In this document: piece by piece, positions 22,663 through 34,087 of the stretch
Position numbering within the stretch: the first letter of the stretch is position 1
Layout: every line of letters starts with the position of its first letter
Origin: Incurvaria masculella
Lineage: Eukaryota > Arthropoda > Insecta > Lepidoptera > Incurvariidae
Length of the DNA stretch: 64,000 nucleotides
Reading direction: 5' to 3'
Assembly (NCBI GenBank): GCA_946894095.1
Contig: OX335647.2
Coordinates: 23,950,001-24,014,000 of the forward strand
The notes under the pieces: model-generated
What the model was told of the DNA's origin: nothing
Seen by the model: only the letters and a program-made list of their open reading frames with translations
Database searches by the model: none
Program-made: the position numbers and the translations under genes

Positions 22663-23565
22663 ATGAATAATTTTAACGTAAGCAATTTATGGAGTGGCTA
22701 TTATCGCTCAATGCCAGTAAATGCGCTGTGCACTGTACACCTAGGACCCAAAAATCCACATCACTCTCACTACTTTGATGGAAACATTATAGAGACAGTG
22801 ACAACGCAACATGATCTTGGTGTGACAATTTCAGAAGATCTTAAATGGGAGACACATATCACAGAAGTCGTCAAGAAAGCCAATTCCCTACTATACATGA
22901 TCAGAAAGGCCTTCTCGTACATAAATACAGAACTATTCCTAAAATTATATAAGGCCTATGTTCGCCCCTTATTGGAACATGCTTTTCTGATTTGGAACCC
23001 TTATTTTAGAAAGATAATAGACCTTGTGGAGGGCGTTCAAAGACGGGCCACAAAAATGATTGCAACACTTAAGAAGCAAAGTTATGAACATCATCTTAAA
23101 GTTATCGGACTCAACACCCTAGAGGAACGCCGCCAGCGAAGGGACCTCATAGGCTGAGATAAATAGTCGTAACAGAAACTAAGACTAACGAAAAGTAGTA
23201 CTTTGTGACGTCACTTTGCATTACTTTGACATTTCGTCCATACAAAGTGTGTCGAAATGACGTGACAAAGTACTACTTTTCGTTAGTCATAGTTTCTGTT
23301 ACGACTATTTATCTCAAATCTCAAAGAAATTAAAAAAACTAAACCACTCTGCATCAAATTCTAACCTCAGGAAACACTTCTTGGTGAACAGAGTTGTAGA
23401 CTTTTGGAACAATCTGCCGGAGGAGGTCATTAGTGCTGAAACTGTAAATGGATTTAAAAACCGACTAGACAAACACTTAAAGACAATAAAAAAAACAAAT
23501 AATCAATAATAATAATAGACAATCAATAATAATAAAAGACAATCAATAATCAATAAATAAAATCA
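22663..23565 (+). pseudogene. CR1-like RT fragment interrupted by a MITE
   Basis: Mirror of 6498-7439: a 164-codon frame to 23157, then the palindromic MITE (23154-23316), then the C-terminal NRVVDFWNNLPEEV block and a (CAATAAT)-rich tail. About 45 bases that follow the MITE in the left arm are missing here, including the codons for the KILND-like motif. Confidence 0.88.
23154..23316. mobile_element. Palindromic MITE in the CR1-like ORF (right arm)
   Basis: Mirror of 6785-6948, missing the last bases at its right end because of the neighbouring 45-base deletion. Confidence 0.87.
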
Positions 23566-24196
23566 AAATAAATACAGAATGTGAATAAATTTAATGAGAT
23601 ACACTTAGATGAGAATCCACACTTTGAACAATTTTGGAATTTCATCTCGAACGTATTAAAATAAAAATTTTACTTAAACCTTTTATTAGTATACGATATC
23701 ACCAAGTTATTAAAATAAACTCAAATATTCGCAGTCAATGCCCAAATTAATTTTTGGTTTTTAAAAACTAACTTTTTATCACGAAGGGAAGTAGAAAAAT
23801 AATAATAGCATACCATTTATAAATGAATTATAAAACAAAGCAATCTTATCCGGTTTTTTCCGTAACTGCAAGTTTAAGCCAAGTTTAAGCCGCAAGTAGG
23901 CATACTTAATGTTGAGCATACTATAGTCAAAACCTTAGTCCTAAACATATGTAACTGTTGTGATCTAAAATTAGGTCGATGGCTAAAAGCCACTGTTATT
24001 CTTTAATTTCTCAGACAGTTACTAACTTATCAACCTCAAATTGATTGTTTTATAACTTCAGGTATATGCACACCAAATGAATTATTCTAAGCACGAAAAC
24101 AGCTGGCAAATGGATAGGTTATCACCTGGTTAACACAAATGGTACTTTTATCCCGGAAAAATGTTGGGTTCAGCCCGAAATGAGTCCAGAGTGGGC
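23566..24196. other. Unrecognised AT-rich sequence, no gene seen
   Basis: Mirror of 5861-6497. No open frame or transposon terminus is recognised. Confidence 0.4.
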
Positions 24197-24533
24197 AGTC
24201 AGAGTTCTCACCTAAATTGGCGTTTACGGCAAACCGATATACTGGCGTTTTCAAATGTATGGAGAAATTGAAGAGCGCGCGCAGTGGGCGTTAAGCGAAC
24301 TAACATTTGCGAGTCCGAGTTTGATTTGACAGCTTACTCAACGTTGCCGTAAATACTTCGACGTTGCGGTTTACGTCCACTCCGTGTTTTCATACAAATC
24401 GGAAGTCCGAGTTTGACTTTGACAGCTTGAAGAAGTAAAACCACCGAATATCTAGGAAAAACTTGTATGGAGTTTGACGTTTTTACGGAACTTCGAAGTT
24501 ACGTAAACGCCAATTAAGGTGAGAACTGAGACT
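24197..24533. mobile_element. Fold-back MITE (family of 5524-5860)
   Basis: Mirror of 5524-5860, with inverted ends AGTCAGAGTTCTCACC and GGTGAGAACTGAGACT. Confidence 0.8.
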
Positions 24534-25004
24534 ACCGGCTCAGAACGACATTGAGCAAGCAGAGCGGGTACTTAAGCTACTGACAAATAAATAGAGACTG
24601 ATGGATGAGATAAACGTACTGAACCTGAAACTGAAGGAAATCTTGCGTTGCGTTTAATTAGTAGCTAAAATATTTCTATATAATATATTTCTAATAATGA
24701 ATGGGTCAGGGAATGCGGTAATTGTGTAACCATGTCCTGTTGGAAAATTCATGAGTGGTTGTAGGATGTAGGGTACGGGCCATGCTTGCTCCCGCTAAAA
24801 GGTGCAACAGACAATTCGACAATTTTTTGACGCTTCTACAGCGAGCACATGCGTCACTGGATTCTAGGACTGCAGTTGGGGGCGGGCTACCCGATCAAGC
24901 CTTTTATTGCGAGAGTCCTAGTGCACCTGATTGTAGAAAAAGTAAAGCTAGTAATGAACGCCATCTCGCCACGCCATGCGCTGCGAGCCGCACCGTTTCC
25001 TATA

Positions 25005-26290
25005 TACAGGGACCATCACTCGAAGTGTTACCAATTGAAAATTATGTTATGTGGTTAATTAAAGTACGGTTTATTAAAAATTGTATCAAAATGCAAAAAA
25101 AAATTGAATTTTAAGACAATCATTGTTATAGTTCGTATAGCCTCCTTTGGCACGGATGATAGCACCAAGTCGTCCCGTAAAGGCTTTGCAGGCTGCACTA
25201 AGTTTGCGTTATTTCCGACGGAGCGGTGCATTCAGCGTATCCACACTTTCATATCTTTTGATTGATACGGCTACCTCCAAAATGGATCATACCGTGAATT
25301 CCATTGGAATAAAATCTGGAGAGTAGGCCACTGTTCTGAAAAAATTAACCGAGGAACGTGGTACTGTAATTAAAAATGTGTCAGGCGAGCTTTGTGGGAC
25401 GGTGCTGAGTCTTGTTGGAACGTCCAGCTGTTTATACCGAATTGCTTACATGCCTATGGTATGAGCGCATCATTTAACACCTTTTGCTGGTACACTTGTT
25501 GGACATTGACGCCCTTCTCGATAAACACGAGTGGAGAGCAAAAGCATTTGCGGTCACTGCAGCCCAGACCATAACAGAAGCAGGCGCTTACTTCTGTTAT
25601 ATTCTGGCACGCAACTCTATCGTATAAATTCTCGTTGGGCTTGCCCTGCAGCCAAACACGATCATTTAGTTTGTTTACATACCGTTGGGCATTAAAAAAA
25701 AATTAATCGGAAAAAACAATGTTTTCCAGATTGCCACATTCGTGCAAGACTTTCAGTGCTCGAGCTCTTTGTAGTCGGACTGCCTTTTACACTGAAGTAA
25801 GATGATGTACTTTTTGTATCTTGTAGGGTTTCAGTTTCGGTTTTTTTAAGTATGCGCCTAATACTTGAGTCGGATACTTTCAGACTTTATGTCAATTTTG
25901 CAGCGATATCGGCTGGCGAGGATTTCTTTGAATTCGAGCCTTCACCTTTCGAACCATGTCACGTGATGTTGCTGTTTTCGGATGACCGCCTCAATTCCGT
26001 TTAGTATTGGTCCCGGATTGCTTATAACTTTCGTTTCACTAACATTTTGTTCCGACGTTAAATATCGGAGCTCCTGAACGATGGTTGTGATTTTCCGGCC
26101 CATGGCAAAATGATCACATTGTTCGTTTAATATCCATTGCGAAAATTCATTATCAAATTAAAATCTGTTCCCGGGCTTTTCGCCCACTTAAAAACAATAA
26201 AACAAACTGACGAATTCGGGGCGCTGTCATTATTGTTTTGAAAATAGAAGCAGTGTGAAGTTAGTAACAGTTCGAGTGCCGGACCCTGTA
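25005..26290 (-). mobile_element. Decayed Tc1/mariner transposon (right arm)
   Basis: Mirror of 3767-5052 with identical length. TACAGGGACCATCACTCG starts it, GTGCCGGACCCTGTA ends it, and TA lies on both sides. Transposase remnants lie on the minus strand and share the same stops as the left copy where I compared them. Confidence 0.85.
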
Positions 26291-26540
26291 TACCACTAGC
26301 TTTTGCCTGCGCTAGAAACCGTTGGTTGATTTCGAAAATTTATATTGTTCCATCATAAATGCTTTTAATCTCCCATTCATCCCCATAAGGTTTTATAAAT
26401 AACATTTAGCCATTTTACCACTAGCTTTTGCCTGCGCTAGAAACCGTTGGTTGATTTCGAAAATTTATATTGTTCCATCATAAATGCTTTTAATCTCCCA
26501 TTCATCCCCATAAGGTTTTATAAATAACATTTAGCCATTT
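26291..26540. repeat. Tandem duplication, two ~125-base units
   Basis: Mirror of 3517-3766. Both units begin TACCACTAGCTTTTGCC on the plus strand. Confidence 0.88.
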
Positions 26541-28858
26541 CAGATTTTAAAGGAGTTTCCCCTTTTTTAAATCAATTTCCTTAAAATTCTCAACAACTGC
26601 ACCCATATCGATTTTAGGCTTATTTAACCAAGATTTGAATTGAATTTAAGCCTGACCGACCCGCTAGGTTTCGCAGCCACCCTTAAAGTTCGAAAGCCCA
26701 TGGGCGTCGTCGGGCACCTTAAGGGGTCCATCGAACAGACGTAAAGAAGCACCTGACCGACTTCGTTTACAAATATAGTGATTCGGAAGTCGGTTTGAAT
26801 TATTTCCTGAATAAAAAATTGTCCAAAGGCCTGGTCTAAAACGCTGTTTCACGACAATGCATCTATCTATCAAATTGTAGCAAAATGTTTTAAGTCGATA
26901 TATTCCGGGAGGTCACGACATTTTTGGTCACGATAAGGTAAATGGCTGAATATGGGTTCACGTGTTAGAGACCAACCCTCTGATGCTATATATGTCGGTC
27001 TGCCTGGGCCAAGTGGTTGCGTTATCTAGATTGGCCATATAAAATACATGTTGATGTCACCCCTCTTGTAATTTAGAGAGATGTACTCCACCAATTTTCA
27101 TGGTAGTACATTCAAGAGCAGCTTCATTCTATTTTATTATGAACATTTAACCCAATCTGCTTACCGCTTTGGTAATTAAGCATTAAATCTGGTAATTAAA
27201 TTCTAAGTAGCCCTAATGTTAGGGAAAAAATCAATCAAGCCTGGTACAATTTAACAGGCTCTCTAGTCTTGCCAAACGCTTAAATATTTAAAATCCTTAA
27301 CTTGAGGTATTTTTGGTTGCCCATACAATTTTTCATCTCTTATTTCACCACCTTCAAGATTTATTCGTCTGCAATAATATGTATCCCTTAAGGCTCTCGT
27401 GAAGGCAGCGGAAATCGAAGATTTGAAATTTTTACGAAATGCATTCTATGTCAATTGGCCAAGGCACAATTTTGCACGGTGACTGCCATTAAAATAGCGA
27501 AATCGTCTTCCAGACCTCCCTACCCCTAAAAGTTGTCAGATTTTCTTCCTTATGTCCTTATGTTTTTATCGTTTTGTATATATGTATATCTGTATTTTGA
27601 AGTTTTTTTTTTAAAAACACACTTTCAAATATGTTTAGCCAATATTTTCCAATCTCATAGGTTTATCAAAAAATTAAAACATAAAGACGTACATTTTGAC
27701 AACATATTTAAGAATCCTAAATTTCAAAAACCTAATAAAACGTTAAGAGCGTGTATAAAAATATCGCCTGTAGTATGGGGAATTGATAGGGTAGGGGATA
27801 AAATTACTCTCTAATTGTATCCGTCGAATGGTCATAGTGACCATATAATTGTATAGGAATCAATAATAGTGGGGTCTTCTGCATCTCATGAGTTGGTGCA
27901 GGTGCGGGCCTATAGGGTTGCCCCTTTTGCCCGGGCTTCTTCTCGTCAGGTATGAAGCACTGCCGGTCATTGGTGGCCGCTATCAAGCGGCGCGTCATAA
28001 ATCATGCAGCCGAAACATCGCCATCGTTTCCAAATATGCTCTAAAAATGTGTTTGTTGAGTCAGTTCCCACCCAAACAAACCCTATATTACGTATGTGAC
28101 TTTGTTTCCATGTGACATGTACTTAGAGTTGGTAGTTTTTGAAAATTGGAGACAGCGGGTCTCATAGCAGGCGCGCTAGATGGCATATCTCCCTGGTAGT
28201 TCCTGAGATTAGCGCATTTATACACAACGCCAGTCACGTTGGTGCGCGCCATAGTTTTAATATTGCAAAAACACCGAACATATTAATTATAATTGCATAC
28301 TTTAAATGGCAATTATAATGTGCATAAAATGCTTAAGGCAACGAACGTATTTAATTTGGTAAGGATTGTAATAGTATCCCTCAAAATAGCTTTCCAATTA
28401 CCACAATTTATTTGACCATTTTTTAAAACATTTATTTTTTTATAGTAAGCTATCCTTAAAAGATAGACATATTTCATCGCAGACTTATCTGTAGACCGTC
28501 GTCGTAACGCCCAGTACATTAAATTTGGGAAATTATTATTGGGATTGAAACAAACAAAAAAGTTTAATAACTTTTTGCTGAATATCCTCTTAATAAAAAG
28601 TTAGACTTTCCATGCAAAGTAATTCAATAATTTAGTGTAAAAAGAATCTAATGTTCCGTAACAACGTGGGAACGTTTTATTTACAGTCGAACAAAGAGCT
28701 TTTGGAAACTATTATAGGGTTGAGTATAGATTCAAACATAGTTGAGGATGTCTACTAGCTACTGAGTAAACAAAATCCTAAAAAAAATTAATCAAAGGTT
28801 GTATTTAAACACCATTTATTTTTACGTTTAACCGGAAGTGTATCCTTTAACCTTTGGT
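26541..28858. other. Right-arm sequence without recognised gene
   Basis: Mirror of 985-3516. It contains the conserved block at 26680-26720, the ~162-base right-arm deletion near 26780 and the inner-arm repeat at 26895-27040. Open frames (27533-27814, 27888-28115) have no domains. Confidence 0.4.
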
Positions 28859-28966
28859 TGACTGTACAAATGGCTAATATCACACCTACTGTCATGACAT
28901 TAACTTGATACGCCACGTGGGATCTAGGTTCCATGCCAAGACCTTCCTTATGCATGGTTACAACGT
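28859..28966 (-). mobile_element. Diverged SINE body fragment
   Basis: Mirror of 878-985; head and tail are missing. Confidence 0.6.
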
Positions 28967-29360
28967 GCGTCAAATTACACTAAACTAAAACATACATTTC
29001 AAAAATGTATATCTCGGTAACTAGACACTTTAGAAAAAAATGTAACCTTTTTTGTCTCGGAAAAACATGAGGACTACGCTGGCGAAATTAATGTACTGGC
29101 CGTTACGACATCCTGTATAGGAGGAGCAATTCCACCACATATTATTTTGTTATATCTCCAAAGGATTAGGCAGCGTTTTCGATTAAAGTTCCCCAATCAG
29201 CTTGATTTTTTCCGATATCTTTAACAATTATCGTCATATTTCAACCAATTTACACAAAACACTAATGAACTATACACATAAACCTTGATCCCGTGAAAAC
29301 CGTATGAAAATCCGTTCTGTAGTTTTTAATTTATCGCGTTCAGACAGATAGACAAACAGT

Positions 29361-29960
29361 TTTTTTTATGCGACCTGACATGGATGGCTCATACCACACA
29401 ACTACGGTTATGATATTAGCCCAATACACCACATTCCTGAAGGAATTAGGTGCCATGCCTGGACCTTCCCTTTATAAGCACGACTACATTGAACTGGATG
29501 TAAAACAAGAACAATTTGAATGTCGAATTTGAATGTTCGTTAGGTTTTTTTATTGTATGTACACTCAAAGTATATTGTCCTATTGTTGTAACTTCCACCA
29601 CGGGCCTTATGGTCTACAGGAATGGTTTAATCCAAATATTTAAGATACATTGTTTTGTACGTAATGCATGTGTGTTATATTGGATACATAAATAAATAAA
29701 TGTAAATACATTTTTCATTGCCGCTTCGACCATCTTTTCATCCAATGCGATGGTACCAACCCGGGCGGGTTTAAACCCTACCACCTAGTAGGGGAAGGAG
29801 TCCTACAGTTTTACATGGATTCCGAACCATGGAGCAGCTCGCATTCGTGACGAAATCCACATATCGAACTCGGAAAAAGAAAGACAGTGGTGCATGTCGG
29901 TATTGAACCCAGGCCTCTGGTACGCTAGGCCAGTCCCCGCGCCACTAGGCTACAAGCCGC
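29361..29960 (-). mobile_element. SINE, tRNA-type head B, with internal ~198-base insert
   Basis: On the minus strand: the head GCGGCTTGTAGCCTAGTGG with box B GGTTCAATACC, the body, an insert at about 29513-29710 containing ATTTATTTATGTATCC, then the 3' core and A-tail. The palindrome can be followed to 29843, inside this element. The remaining head has no counterpart because the left arm runs off the window. Confidence 0.88.
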
Positions 29961-30227
29961 TTATGTTGCGGAGGGGGATTTTGTTTTCTAATATCTAGTG
30001 ATACCGTACAAATATGATGATATGGAATTGCTTGCAAAAACCTAATTGCATTGTCACAATTTAACTCCGGAACCCTAATTGTGACCGCAACAAAATTGTT
30101 TGATTATTTATGCGTAACATGTCTTATATAAGAATATGCGAGGCACTTTCTAACTATTCATGATGTATGCAAATATTTTTTATACCTTAGTATTTTTCCT
30201 TTAGTATTTACCCAAAACGTGTTAACG
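29961..30227. other. Unrecognised flank of the palindrome
   Basis: AT-rich sequence without gene or repeat terminus. Confidence 0.4.
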
Positions 30228-30490
30228 GAACCTTATTACTAAGCCTCCGCTATCCGTCCGTCCGTCCGTCCGTTACAGGGCCCGTCTCATGAACCGTAAT
30301 AGGTAGGCAGCTGAAATAATCACAGAGTGTGTATTTATTTTGCCGCTATTAAAACAAATAGGTAAAATTAAATAATAATAAAAATTAAAGCAAATACAAA
30401 ACACGCGATTTTTTGGTGTTAAATCTTGTACCATGGTACGGAACCCTTTGTGTGCGAGTCCAACTCGCACTTGACCGTATTTTTTTTTCA
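30228..30490 (-). repeat. Dispersed ~250-bp repeat (CGGTCAAGTGCGAG family)
   Basis: On the minus strand it starts with TCAAGTGCGAGTTGGACTCG, then GGGTTCCGTACCATGG, a GCAAAATAAATACACACTC segment, GGTTCATGAGACGGG and a (GGAC)n stretch at 30247-30269. A second copy is at 39586-39832. From memory this family is widespread in Lepidoptera and may be the tail of a retroelement. Confidence 0.75.
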
Positions 30491-30494
30491 TTTT

Positions 30495-30790
30495 AAGCTG
30501 GCACGGTTATGGCTAATACGTAAAGTCATCTTGAAATCAGACCAACAAACCGCATCTAGGTGCCATATCAGGACCTTCCTTGTATTGCCCATCTACATTG
30601 ATATGGATGAAAAACACAGGCAGTCGTTCATTATCGCTTCTTCCATATTTTCATCTAATGCGATAGTACCAACCCAGGTGGGCTTACACACCTACCACCT
30701 AGTAGGGTAAAGGGACCTAAGCTTTTAAATTGATTCCGAACCATGCAAACATTCGAATTCGTGAAGAAATGGACTTATCGAACACATTTG
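30495..30790 (-). mobile_element. Diverged SINE body, no head
   Basis: AGGTGCCATATCAGGACC, ATCTAATGCGATAGTACC and CACCTAGTAGGGTAAAGG (plus-strand order) match the SINE body at lower identity than other copies, which suggests an older insertion. Confidence 0.75.
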
Positions 30791-30802
30791 ATATTGTTTG
30801 TC

Positions 30803-31160
30803 AGCCTCGGCAGCCCAGTGGCGCGACGCCTTGCGATTCGATAAGCTTGGTCACCTGTGAGCGGGTAAATTTTGGATGGGTGACCATTTTAAAACGTTAA
30901 GGCTGGCCGTGGTTCGGATGACACGTAAAGCTGTAGGTCCCTTACTTACTAGGTGGTAAGGTTAACGGTGGTACCATCGCATTGAATGAACGATGGTCGA
31001 AGCGGCAATGAAAATTGGCCATGTTTTCCATTCAATTCAATGTAGACGAGCAATATAAGGTAGGTCCTGGCATGGCACATAGTTCCCATGTGGTGTGTTA
31101 GGCTAATATCTGACGGTCAATTTAGTATTAACCATCCATGTCCATTTACATACAAAAAAC
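30803..31160 (+). mobile_element. SINE with 5S rRNA-type head, degraded
   Basis: The head starts CAGCCCAGTGGCGCGACGCC and keeps the 5S control region TTGGATGGGTGACC-like (TTTTGGATGGGTGACCA). The box A side is worn. The body (GCTGTAGGTCCC...GATGGTCGAAGCGGCAATG) and the 3' core follow. Compare 37050-37430. Confidence 0.82.
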
Positions 31161-31949
31161 ATGAAAAAACATCAAAAAGAGAGTCAGGCATCACCGGTCG
31201 AACTCATGAACCTGGCATCAAAAGTAAATCCCTACGCCCGTGAGCTGCGAGTCACTCACTCTATTATCAAGACGTCTTGGAATTTGTTTTTTTATTCGGA
31301 ATCTTAAATTAAAGAGAAAATCTCGTTTGGAAATGCGTCGCAAAAGGCATTACTAGAAACAAATGTCATAAAAGAGTATGTACCTTCCTACTACAATTAT
31401 GGCAGTTTGTCAATGGAGCGGCGGTGACGCGTCTCGGTTTTGTTTATACAACTCGAAGCACTCGAATCTACCTCCCATTCACTTTGTCGGCCGCCTTGTT
31501 TGGTATTCAACTTGATTTACGATCATAAAACGACATAATTAGTGTCAAATTACTGTAAACAGGGGTTCACTTTTAGAGGGGATTCATTCCTGCCTGGGAC
31601 ACCGGCATAAGTTGATACAAAATGCTATGCAATAGCTTTACCGCGGCAGTCCCCGAGTGCCACACGTCTTTTTTTATGACATCACATTGGAAACCTCAAA
31701 AATAACAGTATTTCTCCACTATTTAATGGATGTTATTACACATATAAACCTTCCTCTTTAATCACTCTATCTATTAAAAAAAACCGCATCAAAATCCGTT
31801 GCGTAGTTTTAAAGATTTAAGCGAACATGGGGATATAGGGACAGAGAAAGCGACTTTGTTTTATACTATGTAGTGATTATGCATAAACTGTATTCCTTCT
31901 TCTCATGATTAGTTCATATGCGATAATGGCAAAGTTAGGCAATTTTACA
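31161..31949. other. No gene; contains palindrome-end motif
   Basis: The only structure seen is the 28-base motif at 31578-31605 that also terminates both palindrome arms at the centre. The rest is unrecognised. Confidence 0.4.
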
Positions 31950-31953
31950 TTAA

Positions 31954-32793
31954 GGTGGCCCAACCCGCTCATCTCCCCATACAAAAGGGGAAAGAAGATC
32001 ATGCCTATATTTCTTGTCAGAGATCCATAATTTTGCTCAAAATAGCTTTATTTGATTGAACTAGATGTCTGATGACCATTGGCATTGTAAAATTGTGTTT
32101 GGTTTCCAAGTTATAACGTCCGAAAGTTCGGATTTTTCGCGCGTTTTATACAATAACTTTGGAGGTGGATTACGCAATGATGAAGTAAGAACATCTTAAA
32201 GAGATTAGTCATCAGACATATCTTATTTAATCAAGATTTATAATCTATTTGGTTTTTGTTAGATTTTTGACTACAGCGGTCGTGGTTTACTTTATTTAAG
32301 GTCCCAGAGCGCTCTGGGACCTTCTCTGTTTCAAAGAATAAATAAAGGCTTCGTGATAAGGAATATGCAACATGTCCACAAAAAAGACAATGTGCATAGT
32401 GTATAATTTGGTAAGATTTACGAAAATTTTTATTTCAAAACGATTTATAGCTAAAAGTAAACCACGACTGCTGTAGTCAAAAATCTAACAAAAACCAAAT
32501 AGATCATAAATCTTGATTAAATAAGCTATGTCTGATGACTAATCTTTTTACGATGTTCTTACTTTATCATTGCGTAATCCAACTCCAAAGTTATTGTATA
32601 AAACGCGCAAAAAATTTGAACTTTCGGACCTTATAACTTAGAAACCAAACACAATTTTACAATACCAATGGTCATCAGACATCTAGTTCGATCAAATATA
32701 GCTATTTTGAGCAAAATTTTGGATCTCTGACGAGAAATTTGGGCGTGATCTTCTTTCCCCTTTTGTATGGGGAGATGAGCGGGATGGGCCTCC
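31954..32793. mobile_element. Fold-back dimer of the TTAA MITE, 840 bp
   Basis: TTAA at 31950-31953 and 32794-32797. Both ends carry the same terminus (GGTGGCCCAACCCGCTCATC and its inverted form, slightly changed), whereas ordinary copies have two different ends. The inversion point is a perfect small palindrome near 32302-32323 centred on AGAGCGCTCT. It sits about 50 bases before a candidate splice acceptor. Confidence 0.85.
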
Positions 32794-32842
32794 TTAATTG
32801 TTACTTTTCGATAGGGGATTTATTTTGTGCTTATTGTCTGAA

Positions 32843-33037
32843 ATGTCACAGGATGCATCATCGTCGGAGGAAGAGCGCGACACAAGCTACATCCCACTGG
32901 AGGAGGTGCTGGAGTTCAAGGCGCGGCGCAACATCACGGAGAAACGGCAGGAGCTACGACAGACACTGCGCAACAGGTTCGCGCAGCTCTGTGTCACCGG
33001 AGCGCAGACCGCCCCACACTCCGCTGGAGGCTCATAG
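32843..33037 (+). CDS. Candidate terminal exon or 64-residue small protein, unrecognised
   Basis: The frame is strikingly gene-like against its AT-rich surroundings: an acidic SSSEEERD start, then a charged, probably helical LEEVLEFKARRN...EKRQELRQTLRNRF stretch, then a short GAQTAPHSAGGS end and a TAG stop. Two readings fit. (a) A last exon beginning at 32852 after the acceptor TGTCACAG, phase 0. (b) A small protein starting at the ATG at 32843 (G at -3). AATAAA follows 24 bases after the stop. I do not recognise the family and see no upstream exons, since the 3 kb before are repeats. The codon bias toward G/C at third positions supports real coding. Confidence 0.5.
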   Translation: MSQDASSSEEERDTSYIPLEEVLEFKARRNITEKRQELRQTLRNRFAQLCVTGAQTAPHSAGGS

Positions 33038-33060
33038 GTCTCCCCCCTCCACTTCACACT

Positions 33061-33066
33061 AATAAA
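33061..33066 (+). terminator. Polyadenylation signal AATAAA
   Basis: It follows the stop of the candidate exon by 24 bases. A second AATAAA lies at about 33361 in AT-rich sequence that could be an extended 3' UTR. Confidence 0.5.
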
Positions 33067-33959
33067 CCATTGTTAGCGATCGTACCTGAGCTCTACTCTT
33101 CACTGTCGGAAGCGTGCTACACGGAAACGAGGCCAGCCCTGTGAACTCGTCTCCTTTTACTCGCTCTAATTATTTTCTTATTTTTACATAATTTGTATTA
33201 TTTTAAATGGACTACTTAAAATGTATTTATGTATATGTAAGCTTTTGCTGTAAAGATTTTTCCAGTCGGCAAGGAAAAGGGGTTCTCTCGATTATTTTTA
33301 TTATAAAATGAGGATACATTTTTGAGTCTAGAAGTCTATTCTTCTTTCGCTTTAAATGTTTAATAAAGTTTGTCTGTTAAAGGTTGCTAGAAGGTTAATC
33401 TCAAGTTGCTGTTTTAACACATTCAGAGTGGGCATACTTTTAACCCCATATGCCAGTATGGTTGATGAACTTTTGTAAATAAGTAATAAAACAATGTTTT
33501 GTTATGTAGGACTTATGGGTGAGAATTGACTTGAACCTATTTTTAGACCACATTCGCGCACGGTGCCAATTTTTTTACTGTTCGGACTTTCGGACAATTA
33601 TATGGTCCGTTTGACCATACGGCGAAGACGCGGTATCGATCACATACTACTTCTACCTTTCTCTTCAGTGGTAATCCTTGATGTTAAAAAATACTAGAAA
33701 CATCTTTTGTTTATTTATCATCCATAGACAGTACACTGCACTCTTCAATCCCAGTGAAGAACTGGCAAGACACTCCGCTGGTTTTTTTTTCAATGTCCAC
33801 TTAGTCTAAGTTTACAAAAATATTTAGAATAACAGGTCAAAACACTAAATTAATATGAATTGACGAGAATCAACAATTCATGTCATATGGAACAGTTCAT
33901 GACAAATATCATTTTATTTGTAAAGATCATGCCCACAATCTAACATGTTGCCTATTGGA
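33067..33959. other. Possible long 3' UTR, then unrecognised DNA
   Basis: AT-rich without open frames to about 33400. Beyond that nothing is recognised. Confidence 0.35.
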
Positions 33960-34087
33960 GCAAGCCAGGTCCACAACAGCACCCGTTCACGAACATCACG
34001 CTGGGCACAGGCATCGCCTCTCTCAACCATATTTTAGGGAATGAGCAGACCCAAACCTAGCGTCACCGCAAGCAAGGACCTTAAAAC
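33960..34087. repeat. Dispersed repeat, inverted partner at 44527-44660
   Basis: CAGCACCCGTTCACGA, CTCTCAACCATATTTTAGGG and AGCGTCACCG occur here and, inverted, at 44527-44660, at roughly 80-85% identity by eye. No terminus or coding assignment. Confidence 0.7.

Larger units (their letters stand above)
14684..29843. repeat. Right arm of the ~29.8 kb inverted repeat
   Basis: Mirror of 1-14619. It is longer by roughly 540 bases net. It retains a SINE plus TTAA MITE that the left arm lost (about 828 bases), but lacks about 51, 162 and 45 bases that the left arm has near 1146, 3112 and 6740. It also has about 22 bases near 15940 that the left arm lacks. Confidence 0.95.

Noticed and set aside
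1..29843. A single giant fold-back transposon
   Set aside because: No common terminal motif or target duplication is visible at the outer ends, and the arms hold many unrelated elements with their own target sites.
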